DNA of 64,000 nt. Origin: Uranotaenia lowii (taxonomy: Eukaryota > Arthropoda > Insecta > Diptera > Culicidae). Of the stretch, positions 47,440-60,289 are shown piece after piece. The notes beneath the pieces are model-generated. The model had not been told where the DNA came from. It was given only the letters and a program-made list of their open reading frames with translations, and did no database searches. The DNA lies in assembly GCF_029784155.1 (NCBI RefSeq), contig NC_073692.1, positions 153,666,334-153,730,333 on the forward strand, written 5' to 3'. The position numbers and the translations under genes were made by a program. Each line of letters opens with the position of its first letter. Within the stretch, counting starts at the first letter, position 1.

Positions 47440-47982
47440 ACCCAAGTTGATCGTGAGCGTGGAAAGAAGTACTCTCTTCAAGTGTGCGCCGCCGGAGGTT
47501 TTGCGGTGGGTGAAAAAGGTAATAATCGGTTATTTACGGTACCAAATCCGGGTTGTGCGTGTTCTCCGGCCTGCATGGATCCTGTGGAGACCGGATTTTC
47601 CCGGAAAACTGGTCGTTCGTGGCGACAAACAGTGTTCTGAAAATTCCGCTACGTGTGGGCAGTGTGGAAAATCGACATTTTGATTTTTTTTTTGTGCGTC
47701 GTGGTTCTTCCTCCGTGGGCGACCGAGCATGAATGAAAAATGTGATTTTCTTCTACGGGAAAAAGTTGCGGAAATGCGGATTCCCAGCGTTAATTGATGA
47801 TTTTTCTTGTTTTTCGTTGATCCTGTCTAGAGAGTGGAGTGAGGAGGCAGGAGTTGCAGGAGAGTTAAGTGGTGTGGAGAGGAGTGAAGCGAGAAGTGGC
47901 CGAGAGGTTGTCGCCGGATCTAATCCAATAAAACAAGAAAAAGTAAAGGTCAGGAGAAATCAGTAGAACCGGAAGCCTGAGA
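47440..47982 (+). promoter_or_regulatory. CNBP: probable CNBP 5' UTR and leader intron
   Basis: A less AT-rich stretch upstream of the CNBP ATG. GTGAAAAAG|GTAATAAT at about 47,519 is a plausible donor, and CTGTCTAG or GTTGCAG near 47,830-47,860 plausible acceptors. The 47,840-47,982 part is purine-rich and directly precedes the ATG. Small ORFs here (47,447-47,683; 47,733-47,966) lack domains. The transcription start cannot be placed. Confidence 0.35.
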
Positions 47983-50900
47983 ATGTCTGGTAATACTTGC
48001 TTCAAGTGCGACCGACCGGGTCATTATGCCCGCGATTGCCAAAACAGTGGCGGCCGACCGTCCGGACCCCGGGAAGTCCGTCGGGACTTCGGAGGCGGTG
48101 GCGGTGGTGGCCGTCGCGAGAAATGCTACAAATGCAATCAGATGGGCCATTTCGCTCGTGATTGCAAGGAGGAATTGGATCGGTGCTACCGCTGTAACGG
48201 TCAGTATTGCATTATTTACTTTGTCTACTATTTTGTACCTAACCCCATTATTTAGAGAAAGCCGCTCGTTTCTTGTTGAATTTTTCTAACATGCTTTATC
48301 CAAAACAAAATAATACCGAACATCATTAGCTATTTCGTTTCCTTTAAGCGGCATTGTTTGAAGGAGATGAAGGAAGCATGTTTCAAAATTTCAGTATTTT
48401 CTTAGCTTCATAGAAAATAAAAACACGATTCAAGTTTGGATACCGACAGCAGCGCAGGAAACACGCTTCTCTACTCGCAAATTGCAGGTCGTTGACAACC
48501 GCAAGAGCAAAGTCGAAGAAGCCAGTGCTGCCAGCCTCGTTCGAAGCAAGCCAGTTTGTTTACCTTGTTTGGAACTAACCCTTTGCGACTGGGTTTCGAT
48601 ATGGTATCTAAAAACTTTTTATTTAAAGTCATTTTTGTCGAAAAATGAAACTTTTTATAGGTAGTAGATCTTTTTCAGTTTTATTTAAATTAACTTTTCG
48701 CTTTTCTCATTTTACTTTTGCTGTTGAGAGCCTTGTACATATACATGTAACTATTGCTCAAAGTCAAGAAAAAATAAATTGTTACAGGAAACTAATAAAT
48801 ATTAAACCAAAAATACAATTATATACTTTCAATTTTAATATATAAAGATTTTATTGTTGAAACATTAGTTAAAGAACAAAGTGGAATATTTAATTGAGTA
48901 AAATGTATTGTAGTTTGATTCAATTTTGGAAATATAGGTACCTATTATTACATAAAAAACTCTAAAAAGTTTTATTACTTCGGCTTTTGAATTATTAAGT
49001 TTTGTCCTAAAGTTCGGTAATTTTTCATCTGATATTCGATAATTTTGTTTTATAGAGTGTTTTTTTTTATTTAATGTTCGAACATTATTAACGATTGTTC
49101 GGAAAACTGATCGTCATCTTCTAATATATAAAGATGAGTTGGACTATATATGTTTGTTTGTTTGTATGCACCTTATACAAATCCACACCGCTTGACCGAT
49201 TAGCCTGAAATTTGGTACAGTTATGTGTTTGGACCATGGTAAGGTTTTAGTAATAGTTTTGAGTCCCTCCCACCTAAGAAAGGGGACCCTCCCATGCAAC
49301 TTTCGTTTTTATTCCCACGAATCAAAAGTCATGGCACCCATTTTGGCAAACCGATTATTTTTCCTTTGGCGGGGTTATTTTCACCATCACCATGGGCCGG
49401 GCATTAGAAACGACCTTCCAGAGTTCACATGTACTGAAAGCAAATCAAAGCTTGCTGAGCATTTAAAATTTGAAAGGGGAAATTTTGGCGGGTGTTTTTA
49501 TTCCTTCTTCTGTTCAAAGCACGTGGTACTGGTACGAGATATTCGGATGCAATAATGAGCCTACATTTTGGATTGAAATATACAACTCGCCTGTGGTTTT
49601 CAAATCGGTCTCAACTTCGATGGGCGCGTTGAGATTCTACAAGAATATCCATTATGTAAAATATTAATACAATGATTCGTCTTAGTTATGAATTGACTCC
49701 TTCAGTTGAATAAATATTTGGACTGAAAACTAATGTTCCAGCTTTTAAAATTCAACCATTTTCATAATTTTGGAATTCATCATTGTAAGTTCAAGACTGA
49801 GATCTCATCACTTCGATTGCCGTGTAGGAATTGAATTTACAATAGGGATAGGGAAACTGAACGTTCATTTCATGAATAATGAAGAAATCTATTCAGTAAT
49901 TTTTAAATATAATTTAAACTTAATAGATATCATTCTTCGGGGAGATCATCCATCTTGAAAAGAGGTCATTCACATATGTTTACAAGCTAAATATTCTGGA
50001 TTTTTACTAGATAATACATGGATTGAATAAAAAAAAACATTGTTATCATTTGATGATAAAAAGGTTAAATAAATTCAAACTTCCTTAAAAAATGTGGGTG
50101 TGGAATAAAGTACCAGATATTTTTCCGGATGTATCGGGATCGGACAATTCCAGCCAATTTTATCCAAAAACCTGGCAAAATCCAGCATTTGATTTCAAAA
50201 TGTTCAACCCAATATCCGACAATATCCGGGAAAACTTGGTCAAAATCGCGGAGTTATGGATAGTAAAAATAACGAATTTTTTTCATCAAACCACATCAGC
50301 AGATTTTGAATTGTATATCAAGCTTCCAAACACAAGTCATGATTATTTGAATAAAATAGCCATTAAAAATTTCTTTTTGGACGTGAAAAAAAAATTATAA
50401 TAATACAATTTAACTTACATGTTACATTTTAAAAAAGAAATGAATACATCCGGGGTTTTCCAACGAAATTCGGCAGCCGGACCAGACCGAACTTTCCTCA
50501 AATTTTGAGTCAAATGTGCAGGCAAGTCCGGAAGAATCCGGGCAACCTGGCAATCTTAGATTAAAATGTTTATCAAGATAGAATGAATAAACATTCAAAC
50601 CAAAATAATCTCATAATCTTATAAATCTGATAAATAACCTAATGATCTAATAGATCATTTTTGATTCAAGGGAAATGATTTAAAATTTGTATTAGCAAAC
50701 TTATTATGAAAACGATAAAATTTGCTAATAATCCCAATTAAAACTTTAAGAAGACTATTTAAACTTACAAAGCTTACAAGGCCAAACATGGTCAAATTTG
50801 TTATGATGATGAACAAAAAGCCTTCAAAATTTCAAAATTTAAACGACTCATTTTGATTTATATTTTATGTGAACCCGAGCAAGGCCGGGTAAAATCAGCT

Positions 50901-52103
50901 AGTTCTTCATAATTCTAGAATCAGTTTTGAATTGGACGTATAAAGCAATGTAAGCTAAATTTGTTTGTTTGTTTGGTTTATTTTTATAGAGACTTTAAGC
51001 TAAATTTCATTATTAGCTATATTAGTTCCATTTGGTCAATGGGGACAGAACCGCTAGAACGAATGTTGAATATTTCTTTTGAGCGATAATCAAATACCTT
51101 ATAGGTATCAAAATTGCATGCTATCTACATCGCACAAAATCAAAAATACAAGTTTTATTAAATACAAGAGAAAATGGAAAAAAATGGGTACAAAATATGA
51201 TCAATACCTTTTCCATAGTTTGTGTTATGTTCTTGTAATTGTTGAGAATTCGATAACTTATCGACTTTCCAATACCTAATATACTTTGTTTATTACCCTC
51301 TTCGAGGTTTTTAGAATAAGCAAAGGTAAGAATTTAAAATTTGTAATACATAGTGTAATAGCTATTTCAGAGCAAACATTTTTTTTTTTCAAATCGTTGC
51401 TGCGTAAGTTAAAATAACTTAGATTTGGATAAGTTTCCGCCTTGAATGGCTATCGGAGTTACTTGAAAGACAATCTATGGAAATTGAATAATGTTTCAGT
51501 TTCGAATCACAATGTGTCAAATGTACATTCAACGAATCAATGTTGCTAAACCTTCTGCTTTCAACTTTGATGGTTCATAATAAGTTCCACGTTTCAATTT
51601 TTCGAGTACCCTTTACTCAGCCAAATGTAAACTTTGAATGGTACTATTTAAGTAATGAGGGGTCTCCTGATTACCTAGGTTATCTCCAACCGTGAAAGCT
51701 ACATAACGGAATCAAAACTTCACAGTTTGTGCAATCAACAGACTCTATCTTCTTTACTATTATTCCTAATCAAATTAAACGTTCGAAAAAAAATTCAAAA
51801 AGTTTTACATTAAAATCTGATTTGAATCTTTTGTCTACCCTCATCCAAACAGGCAGCGGCCACATTGCTCGTGATTGCAGCCTTTCGCCGGACGAATCGT
51901 GCTGCTACAACTGCAACCAGACTGGTCATCTGGCGCGCAACTGCCCGGACAAGGGCGACCGGGACATGAACGTGTCCTGCTACAACTGCAACAAGAGTGG
52001 ACACATTTCGCGGAACTGCCCAACTGGGGACAAGAGCTGTTACAGCTGTGGCAAAATAGGCCATCTCAGTCGTGACTGTACCGAGAACAAGGGTCGCGAT
52101 TAG
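47983..52103 (+). CDS. CNBP: CNBP-like CCHC zinc-finger nucleic-acid-binding protein
   Basis: Two coding exons, 47,983-48,199 and 51,853-52,103, joined in phase 1 across a 3,653-bp intron; 155 residues. Six CCHC knuckles: [42 protein letters not shown] (split by the intron), [28 protein letters not shown] and [14 protein letters not shown]. An RG/glycine-rich linker ([13 protein letters not shown]) lies between the first two. This is the order and length of CNBP/ZNF9, a cytoplasmic single-stranded nucleic-acid-binding protein acting in translation control. The ATG at 47,983 is chosen because it directly precedes the first knuckle (MSGNTCFKC). The intron contains a Helitron. The stop is TAG and the frame stays open beyond it (next entry). 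Confidence 0.92.
48290..49110. other. CNBP intron, first part
   Basis: AT-rich intron; a GC-richer patch at 48,440-48,590 contains an acceptor-like CAAATTGCAG but no matching donor, so I do not call an exon. Nothing else recognisable before the Helitron. Confidence 0.4.
49117..50902 (+). mobile_element. Helitron, non-autonomous, in the CNBP intron
   Basis: Starts TCTTCTAATATATAAAGATG after an A and ends CAGCTAG before a T. A GC-rich hairpin ACCCG-AGCAAGGC-CGGGT precedes the end by about 10 bases. The start is followed by a GTTTGTTTGTTT run and an insect-typical ACCGATTAGCCTGAAATTTG segment. The ORFs within (49,223-49,555; 50,092-50,400) show no Rep or helicase motif. Confidence 0.7.
50903..51852. 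other. CNBP intron, last part
   Basis: AT-rich, no TIRs or ORFs of note; ends in the ATCCAAACAG acceptor of the second coding exon. Confidence 0.5.
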
Positions 52104-52739
52104 AAGTCGGGTTATGCGTCGTCGTGGTGTGCCAATAGCAGCCAACAACAGCATCCAATCAGCAGCAGCGGCAATACTGGCATCAACAGCAGTAACATCA
52201 ATAATAATAATATCCACAGTAATGTAGCCATCAGCACTAACAACAACACCGGGATGAGCCATCTGAGCCACATTCACAACAGTAATAATAATAACAACAA
52301 CAACATGACACCCAATTTCTATCGGATGCAATCGTCTGTTTCATCGCAGCAGGACCATCCGAAGCAGCATCTGTTCGGGGCGATAAGTCCGTTCCAGAAT
52401 CATTTCCATCAGAGCTACCAACAACCGCAGCAACACCACCTGAAACAGCAACAATACCAAGGACAGCAGCAACCATTTTCCTTTTCGGAAAGCTATTCGG
52501 GAACCACCAAGTTGCACAATGTGACTACCGCCACCTTCCTGCTGCAACAGCACCCGAAGAACTACTACGGAGGTGCGGCTTCTCCGATCGGAGCTCATCT
52601 GGGGAATTGTATCTCTGGTGGTGGAGGTGCCGTCAATTCCGTCACGGCTGCCGGCATTATTGGAGGTGTTACTGCGGCCACTGCTGCTACGACTGCTGCT
52701 GCCACCCTTCACGCAAACAAACCACGATTCAAATTATAA
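52104..52739 (+). CDS. CNBP: in-frame extension after the CNBP stop (possible readthrough)
   Basis: The frame of CNBP continues past TAG (52,101-52,103) for 211 open codons to TAA at 52,737-52,739. I checked every codon from 52,104 to 52,253 and found none is a stop; from 52,254 the frame is an uninterrupted ORF. The extension is N/Q/S/H-rich first (NNNNNNN, QQPQQHH) and then Gly/Ala/Thr-rich, ending ANKPRFKL. Downstream sequence turns at once to AT-rich non-coding. The extension may be made by stop-codon readthrough, by an mRNA variant that bypasses the stop, or not at all (CAA/CAG/AAC repeats are poor in stops). An internal ATG at 52,254 could also start a separate 161-codon frame. Confidence 0.45.
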   Translation, partial: KSGYASSWCANSSQQQHPISSSGNTGINSSNINNNNIHSNVAISTNNNTGMSHLSHIHNSNNNNNNNMTPNFYRMQSSVSSQQDHPKQHLFGAISPFQNHFHQSYQQPQQHHLKQQQYQGQQQPFSFSESYSGTTKLHNVTTATFLLQQHPKNYYGGAASPIGAHLGNCISGGGGAVNSVTAAGIIGGVTAATAATTAAATLHANKPRFKL

Positions 52740-55700
52740 TACAAATGATTACGATTAAATATTTACTGAAACAAGATAAAAAAAAATGATGGTGATGCTA
52801 TGGCAAGATAATGGGGATCGAATTCAGAAGTAAGACATCCGGACAATGCAGCAGAACACATTAAATGGCTTTAGTAAGGCTATGGAATCAGTCCTTTAAA
52901 AACAAACACAGAAAACAAAAGCTAAAACCAATTCGATGACGGAAAGCCAAGTTTCGGAACGAGCGCGCAGCCTAACAAGTATGCCAGAAAACCAGAAAGT
53001 AAACATTTGAACACTACAAACATTTTCATGAATACCAAACAGACATTTTGCAAACAAAAAAAACACATTTATTCACACCATTTAAATAAGCTTTTAGGAG
53101 CCATCTATTGTTTTTTTTCCTATTTTCAAATGCTTAACCGTACGAAACCGAAAACGTTGAAACAAACCTTTATACATTACTTTTTTTCGTATGGCGAGAG
53201 TGGATTGAAAAACAACAAAAAGAAGATAATAAACCAGGAAGGAGAGCAACCGTTGAAAGGTTAATAATTTTGTTGTTTTTTTCTTCGTTACGTTGGTTTC
53301 GGGTACGTTTGCCAATCCTGATCTGTCCGAAAGTTCTTCACCCGCCTTTTCGTTTTATAATTATATTTTTTTTGTTAAGTTAAGTTTGCGTTTTAAGTTT
53401 TGGTTTTTTCCCTCTATCGCGCAGCATTTTTCTGGGTTCAGATTCTTCCTAACAAACTCTTGAAGCATTAGTGTTCCAACGGATTCGTCCAATTTAAATC
53501 CATTAAAACTTCGAGAGCCTGAATTGTTTCACTTTAGCAATACATACTTCTCTCTCCCGAACGTTTGCGTTCCACGGTAAAGATAGGTACATAACTCGTT
53601 TGTTTACCCTGGTCTACCTGTGGCGCCACGTGTTTTGTTTTGAGGTCTGAGAATAGACCACAATTTAAGACTTGAGTAAGTACAAGCAACCTGTTAACTA
53701 CAGTGCGCCAAAAAGACTTCAATGCCGCTTGAGCGAAGAACCCTAAATGAATGTAACATGCACAGGCCGATCTAATTGGGCCGTTTTCTTCTCCATGTCT
53801 TGTTGTAAATTCCTTTATTTGCCTTTCTGTGGAATTTTATCCCATATTCAGATTGCAGAACTAGCGTTAAAACGACTTGTTTTGGTAGTATTTTGTGGAA
53901 TTTTTCGATTAGGGTGATTGATCCTATGAGAAAATCGTACAGAAATGCTTGTTTCACAATTCCATATGATTCAATAACACTTGAAAATGTTCCCGTAACA
54001 TGCTGCTCCCATCTTTTTGCCTAATTTCTATACCAACTTTATTACATTTTCATCAGTTCACCATCAACGAAGCTTCATTATAAACAAAAGATACTTATAA
54101 AAAATTCAAAATGTGTAAACTATAGACATTTGCATTAGTAGAGAGTAAAGAACAACTAAAAGAAAAAACAAATAACGATATTTACTTAACAGAAATTGAT
54201 TGAAAAAAAAACTATTCACCAAAAAAATACAAATGCGAAATTCTATCAACATAGAGCAAAGTAAAAACAATTTTTAGTGTCGATTAACGTCTATATAATG
54301 AAAAACCAATGTGGAAGAGAGAAAAACCAAATTCAAAGTAAAACAAATATAATCGTACAAAGGAAGAAAGAACACAAATTCAAGCTTACACACGTTGGAG
54401 CGAAGCATTCCGCACGTTCACAATTCAAAGAAAGAAGCGTGAGCGAACTAGTAACAAACAGTTGAAAGTTGAGGACGCGGGAGAAAGCAAGAACGAAAAA
54501 CAAGAAGAGGCCAGTCGAGTCGAGGAGGAGCGTAGACAGCAACAACAGGAACAGAACGCACTGCGGTGCATCGAATACTGTGTGTACCTAGTACAGAGAG
54601 CATGCAAGCAAACAGGAACAGCCCTTGCAGAACGAATTGAGCAAAGCAAGCAGATGCTCTGAAGATGATGCGTTACAATTCTTTTTTGAAACTGTGATAA
54701 CAGCCAAAACTTATCGCGGAACGAAGTACTTTATGAGGTGAAAGAACAAGAATACGCCCACGGACAATGAAGCTCGATATTTAAAACCATTGAGGCGAAG
54801 AGAGCTCGTTGGTTGTGGAAGAAAAACAACGCGATATTTATGGAAATTTTAAAATATTGTTTTTCGCATGAAAGTAAAAAAAAAAACGCCAATCAATGCA
54901 ATTTGTTGATTTTTTAACTTTAACGACGCGAATGATCGAAGGTGGGAGGGCAGTTCGGTGGAAGATTTTTATTGCAGTTTTCGTTACTTCGTTTTTTTCT
55001 TATGCGAAGAACTTGATGGAGCCGTCCTCGCGTTTACAAACTCGTAACTGCTGAAGCAAATCTTAACGAACAAATATTTCCGGGTTTATTTGTAGTAATA
55101 GAGTCAGAGGCAACATGAGCTCGTGGCCCGGGGGAGATGAAAACGTATCGTAGGTTATCGTTTTATGATAACGTTATCCCTACTTCGGTATCTTTACAAG
55201 CAAACAATGTTCACAAGTTTCTTATCATCACACAGATAGGCAGACGAAATCAAAATGGCAGACGTTTAAGGTAAGCAAAATGACGACAACCATTCGGAGA
55301 AATCTGTTGGAGACGTTCGAAGTGGGACGACGAGTAATACAAAAGTACCTATTAAACTGTTGATTTCTAAACTGATACTTTTGTACAATTACAATGCGAA
55401 TCATAATAGGGGAACTTTTTTCTAATTCAATGGAAAATACTGACGACAGTGGCTAGCTGCGAAGCGAATTCTAATTCCCAAGTGCTCGACGCAGAAAAGA
55501 TGTGAGGTCGAAGATGAACGCGGGAGGAGAACGATGGAGGCGTTATTATGGTTTTATTCAGAGGCACTTCAAACGAGAACCAAGCAGAAGCAGACGAAGA
55601 GAGAAAACCACCAACCATATAGGTATGAACGAAGCGATTTTCTCAAGCACCTCTCAGGAAAGTTTACACGAAACCGTTCGACGTAATACGATACAAATCA

Positions 55701-57050
55701 GCAAAGTCTTTGAACCACGTGGAGATAGAAAACAAACTGTATTACCTATCAAAATCGGTACAAACTCTCTTCTGTTGTTTTTTTTTAATGTTAACCGCCC
55801 AAATCCGCGAGTTAATCTATTTCTAACCACGTATACCATACTAAACTTAAAATTGCTCGTTTAACTTTCACGTTTCGTCAAACTTAAAAAAAGCAATGAT
55901 TCGAACTTAAACTTCGCATTTTAAATCAGTTCTGAAAAAAAAACACAAAAAAAAATCCTCTTAAATCTTTTTCGTTCGCTGAAAGTTAACTGTCTACTCC
56001 ACGAGCCGTGATGCTGAAAGGATCAGTACCTAACATGAGAATGGTCACAGTTCAACCGAAAGTAGATAACAAAAGTTAAAAAACGAAAAATAGCTGTTAA
56101 CTAAAAATACACAACTTAGCAACTCCTCCACCCAGAATAGAGAAGCAACCTCTAACCCACTATTCAAACCAAGAACAAAAGAAGAAAATAGAAGGTGAAT
56201 TCTGTACAGGATTTCGCGGATAAGGAAAACATACAGGTGTACAGTAGCATGAGAAGGTGCAGGAAAAAAATAACAACAACAGCGTGTTGCTCGGAAACAG
56301 ACGAAGTTTGGCCAATGTGAAGAGATGAAAAACATTTAAAAACAGATCACGCAAATGTTCAAAACAAAACCAAAACCGGAAAGATTAAAGGCGAACGATG
56401 TACTTCAGATAAACACATAAAAAAACAAATTGAGAAAATGATGAAAAAAAAACTATATGATTAAAAAACACTATTAATGATGGTAAAAAAGCAGCTGCAG
56501 ATATGAAATAAAAATCAACATAAAATGCAAACTTTTCACCACTGAGTGTGAAAAGATTTGTGAGAAAAAAAAATATTCGCAATCCAAAGAGTTTTTTTTT
56601 GCGATGACATTCGTTATCGGTCTTTTGAAAGTGTGCCGTGTAAGTTTCAGCAAGTTCCACATTGACACTTTCAAGTTTCATAAGAAGCCATTTGAATCCC
56701 CACGTATCTAACTAAACCCCCCCCCCCCCCCCCTCCCTTCCCCCCATAAGTGTTGCCGTAAGACGTAATTCTACGTCAAAATACAAAAACTGACATAAAC
56801 TAGTCGCAACTTCTTTCCATTTAGAATATTTGTAGCCTGGACAACATTCCATATGTGAAATACTAATTTTAAGACTCACACGAGACTTGATGCATGCGCC
56901 GAACGTAGTCTTAATCATCAACCGAGACCTTCTTGTAGGGGTTTGCTTCCACTATAGAACCATGGACGTTGAAAGTGTGGAAAATGTGATATAATTACCT
57001 ATTGATTCAAAACAACGGAACTGCAATAAAAAGATTAATTTAATTTTTGT
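52740..57050 (+). other. CNBP 3' UTR, probable
   Basis: About 4.3 kb, A-rich on the plus strand, with no supported ORF. Candidate poly(A) signals: AATAAA at 53,228 and 57,025. A run of 17 C (56,717-56,733) is a notable simple repeat. A long 3' UTR on a CNBP gene is plausible but its extent is inferred from composition. Confidence 0.4.
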
Positions 57051-57267
57051 TTAGTTTTTTTCATGCAATGCAAAATCTTAGACTTCAAATTAATTTATCA
57101 TTCACTTAAGTTGCATATTCTGTAGTAATACTACATCGACTATATAAGAATGCAAACCATTTTACAGTATAACTTATGGCTGCGAAAACAATAAAGAAGA
57201 TGGCCATCCGGTGTGTGTGTTTATGTGTATGTTACGATTATCTTCTGACCTCAGCAGACCTGCGCGC

Positions 57268-59757
57268 TCAGAAGGTCAGCTTAAGCTTCAACGTTTTAAA
57301 CATGAAAGTCAGAATGTCGGTTGCCTCTTCGATCTTTTTGGCCGTCGGTTTGCCCATTCCGTGCCCGGCCTTGCTGTAGACGCGCAACAGCAACGGATTT
57401 CGCTGATGTTCCGAGTCCTGTACGGCGTGATGCAGGGCTGCCACAAATTTGAGCGAGTGAAGCGGGCTAACTCGATCGTCGTGGTCGGCCGTTAGGACCA
57501 GGGTGGACGGGTACTGTTCCTTCTCGGATTTCGGGGTGTGCACATTGTGCAGTGGAGAATATCGGTACAAATTCTCGAAGTGGTCCTTCTCCTCGACGTC
57601 ACCGTAGTCCGATACCCATGCCCGACCGATGGTGAATTTGTGGAAGCGCAGCATATCCATGACACTGAAAGAAAGGGAAAGAAGTTGAAACGAGATCGTA
57701 CATAAGACACGACCGCAATGTTAACGTAGAATTACGACAGCCTATTTTGATTAGATTAGGCATGGGGATGGAGCTAAAGCGGGTGATGATCATAGATAGA
57801 AACGATGAAATGGATAAGAAAAAAAGGATGAGGAGAGGGAGGATGTTTTGCCAACGAACCATACTTTTATGCCTTGTTGGCAGGTAAAACGAAACTCAAA
57901 AAGCGCGGGGAATCCGTGTCTTGTACCACTTTCAACCAGCCAATCAACAATGAGCAGGCTTGATAGGTCTTTCATATGAGATGATTTTCAATGTGCCGTG
58001 CCGTAAAACAAGTCTACGTCAAAAATGGAACAATCTCTTCCTCGTGTGAGTGAAAATTTAACTTACCCTACTTGAGCAACGGCTGCACCGAACAAATCCG
58101 GCCGCTGGTTAATGCATGCTCCAACCAGAAGACCTCCATTGGAACCACCCTGGATAACAATCTGATTATGACGGGTATAGCCGTTCTCCGTCAAAAACTG
58201 TGCGGCGTGCTGGAAGTCATCAAACACGTTCTGCTTCTTTAGCAACCTGCCAGCATTGTGCCATCGTTCGCCGTACTCTCTGTAGTAAATTTATGTTTTA
58301 TTAACGGGATATAGATTCCTAAAAAGCTCAAAAAACCTACCCTCCTCCACGAATATTGGGATAAGCTAGTATACCATCGAATGAATCTATAAAGACCAGA
58401 CCTGTGATGCTGAAGGATGGTTGTATGCAGATATTGAATCCACCATAACCATACAAAAGGCACGGTTTCTCCTCTTGCTGTAAACATAAAAAAAATAGTC
58501 AAAGCAAACATTAAAAAAAATACAAAAAACCGCACCTTGTCAGACTTTTTCTGTACAATAAACATCGGCACTCGTTCCCCATCTTTACTTTTGTAGAATA
58601 CTTGCTCCACCTTGTAGAGACTATCATCAAAATCTTCGATTTTAACCTGGCGGAAAATTTTAGATTCGGTGCCTTCCTTGGCGAAATCATAATGGTAAAT
58701 AATACCAGGGGTAAGGAACGACACAAAGTGGTAGAAAATTTCCGAATACTTCTTCTTGCCGCTGAAACCATTGATGGTACCGATTTCTAGCGGAAACTTC
58801 GATACGAAACTACCGTCCTGTAGACTGTGCACCTGGAGCACCGATTTGACATCATCAATGTAGCCCAAAATCAGACGATCTTTGTTCACGCAGTTCGCCC
58901 AGTCCAGCACGTTCTTCTCGTGCTCCTTGATCAAAGTCGTCCAGTTTCCCATCTCTGGTTTATCGAAATCAATGTTCACTACCCGATAGTTAGGAGCTTC
59001 CTTGTTAGTACGGAACGAAAACAGGTTGCCCTCGTTGGTGATGTACTGGACATAAAAGAACAATGATTTGATATTAAGAAAATAAAATCTAATGAATAAT
59101 TTGAACAACTTACATCATAGTCGCTGTCGAATTCTGTGACAACTTTCACGAAGTCCACCTTCCCTTTGATGTCTTCAGAGTTTCCAAGCTTGCTGAAGTA
59201 CAGCAGCATATCTTTGCAACCCTTCATGATGAATAACATAAGATACTTTCCACAATCGGAAACTTCTGGCATTCTACAATTGGAAATTTAAAAAAAAGTT
59301 GACTCCAAGCTCTCGCAAACTCAACACCTAAGAAAAAACTCACAATCGCCAGGAAGGTTCCTCGGGGAACTCCGCAATCAGGACATCCTTCTCCTGCAGC
59401 TCACCCACCCGGTGGTAGTACAGCTTTTGGTTTTCGTTGGCGGCCGTTTCCGAACCGTCGGCTTTGCCCTCGACCACCGGGTACCGGGCGTAGAAGAAAC
59501 CCTTGTTGTCTTTGGTCCACGATGCGTTCACGAATTTGGTGTGTTCCAGCGTTTCCGGGAAGTCCTCCCCGGTGTTGACGTCCCGCACCTTCAGCTTAGT
59601 CCAGTCCGAGCCGCTCTGGCTGAGTCCGTACGCAAACAGGTTGCCATCGTCCGAGAACCGGGATCCGACCAGGGCAATCGTTCCGTCCTGGGACAGGCTG
59701 TTGGGATCCAGAAACACCCTCGGTTCACCGTCAAGGGCATCCTGCACGTACAGAACG
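57268..59757 (-). CDS. PREP: prolyl endopeptidase (S9A), N-terminal exon missing
   Basis: Minus-strand exons, in transcript order: 59,757-59,344; 59,273-59,114; 59,045-58,536; 58,477-58,341; 58,279-58,067; 57,664-57,268. All have GT/AG ends and matching phases, giving about 609 residues to the TAA. Propeller part: [35 protein letters not shown]. Hydrolase part: [27 protein letters not shown], catalytic Ser in [12 protein letters not shown], Asp in [14 protein letters not shown], His in YSKAGHGMG. It cleaves after proline in short peptides in the cytosol. The family is about 710 residues; roughly the first 97 are absent. The first visible exon starts at an acceptor (ATCAATTCCAG), so an upstream exon must exist, beyond the LINE or lost. 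The ATG at 59,804 just upstream is intronic and should not be taken as the start. Confidence 0.9.
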
Positions 59758-60000
59758 CTGGAATTGATACGAGTCAACTTGTTTAGAAGACCGTTACGTT
59801 GCATAGTTCTGAATTGAATATCTTTAGAATTATCGAATCAAGGTCATGTCTTATACCCGCAGCGGTTATTTTATAGGATAGGATTTTTACTGGATGACGT
59901 CATCCATCCATCCCCACAGATTAACTGTTACGGTTGTAGACCCCTGGACTGCAACACAGCTTATTTCTTTTTTTTTGGGTAAATAAGGTTGGAACAAATA
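59758..60000. other. prolyl endopeptidase first-intron sequence
   Basis: Lies upstream of the acceptor at 59,758 on the minus strand and before the LINE. No segment here encodes the N-terminal prolyl endopeptidase motifs. Confidence 0.4.
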
Positions 60001-60289
60001 TCAATTTCTTCTTTTGTCACTCGGAGTTGTAACATCGCGAGGGGGGGTACATTTACGGCGTGTTCGTAAATTGATTTTTTCTATCGAAGTGATTTTTTCT
60101 ATCGATGCTGGCGTTCGTAATTTCAACAAACTGTATACGGAAGCATTGGAAGGTGATTTGACATCTACCAAAAAATCGATGCATCAGTCTCGTTTGAACT
60201 ACGGTACGTTGCACATCGTGTGTGTGAGCTGAATCGAAATCTAATTTATTTTTCTTCTCTCCTTCCACACGCTATTGTCGAGCGGTGCA

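Noticed and set aside
51810..52331. 173-codon ORF on the minus strand at CNBP
   Set aside because: Antisense shadow of the zinc-knuckle exon and repeat-rich extension, with no domain of its own.
54462..55864. ORFs at 54,462-54,662 and 55,502-55,864
   Set aside because: Arg/Lys/Gln-rich reading of purine-rich 3' UTR with no domain or supporting splice context.
59757..59804. ATG at 59,804 as the start of prolyl endopeptidase
   Set aside because: The 15 residues before SVLYVQD do not match the family, and a splice acceptor lies exactly at the point where similarity begins.
60014..60232. 72-codon ORF before LINE ORF1
   Set aside because: Begins with TTG, no motif; it is LINE 5' UTR.
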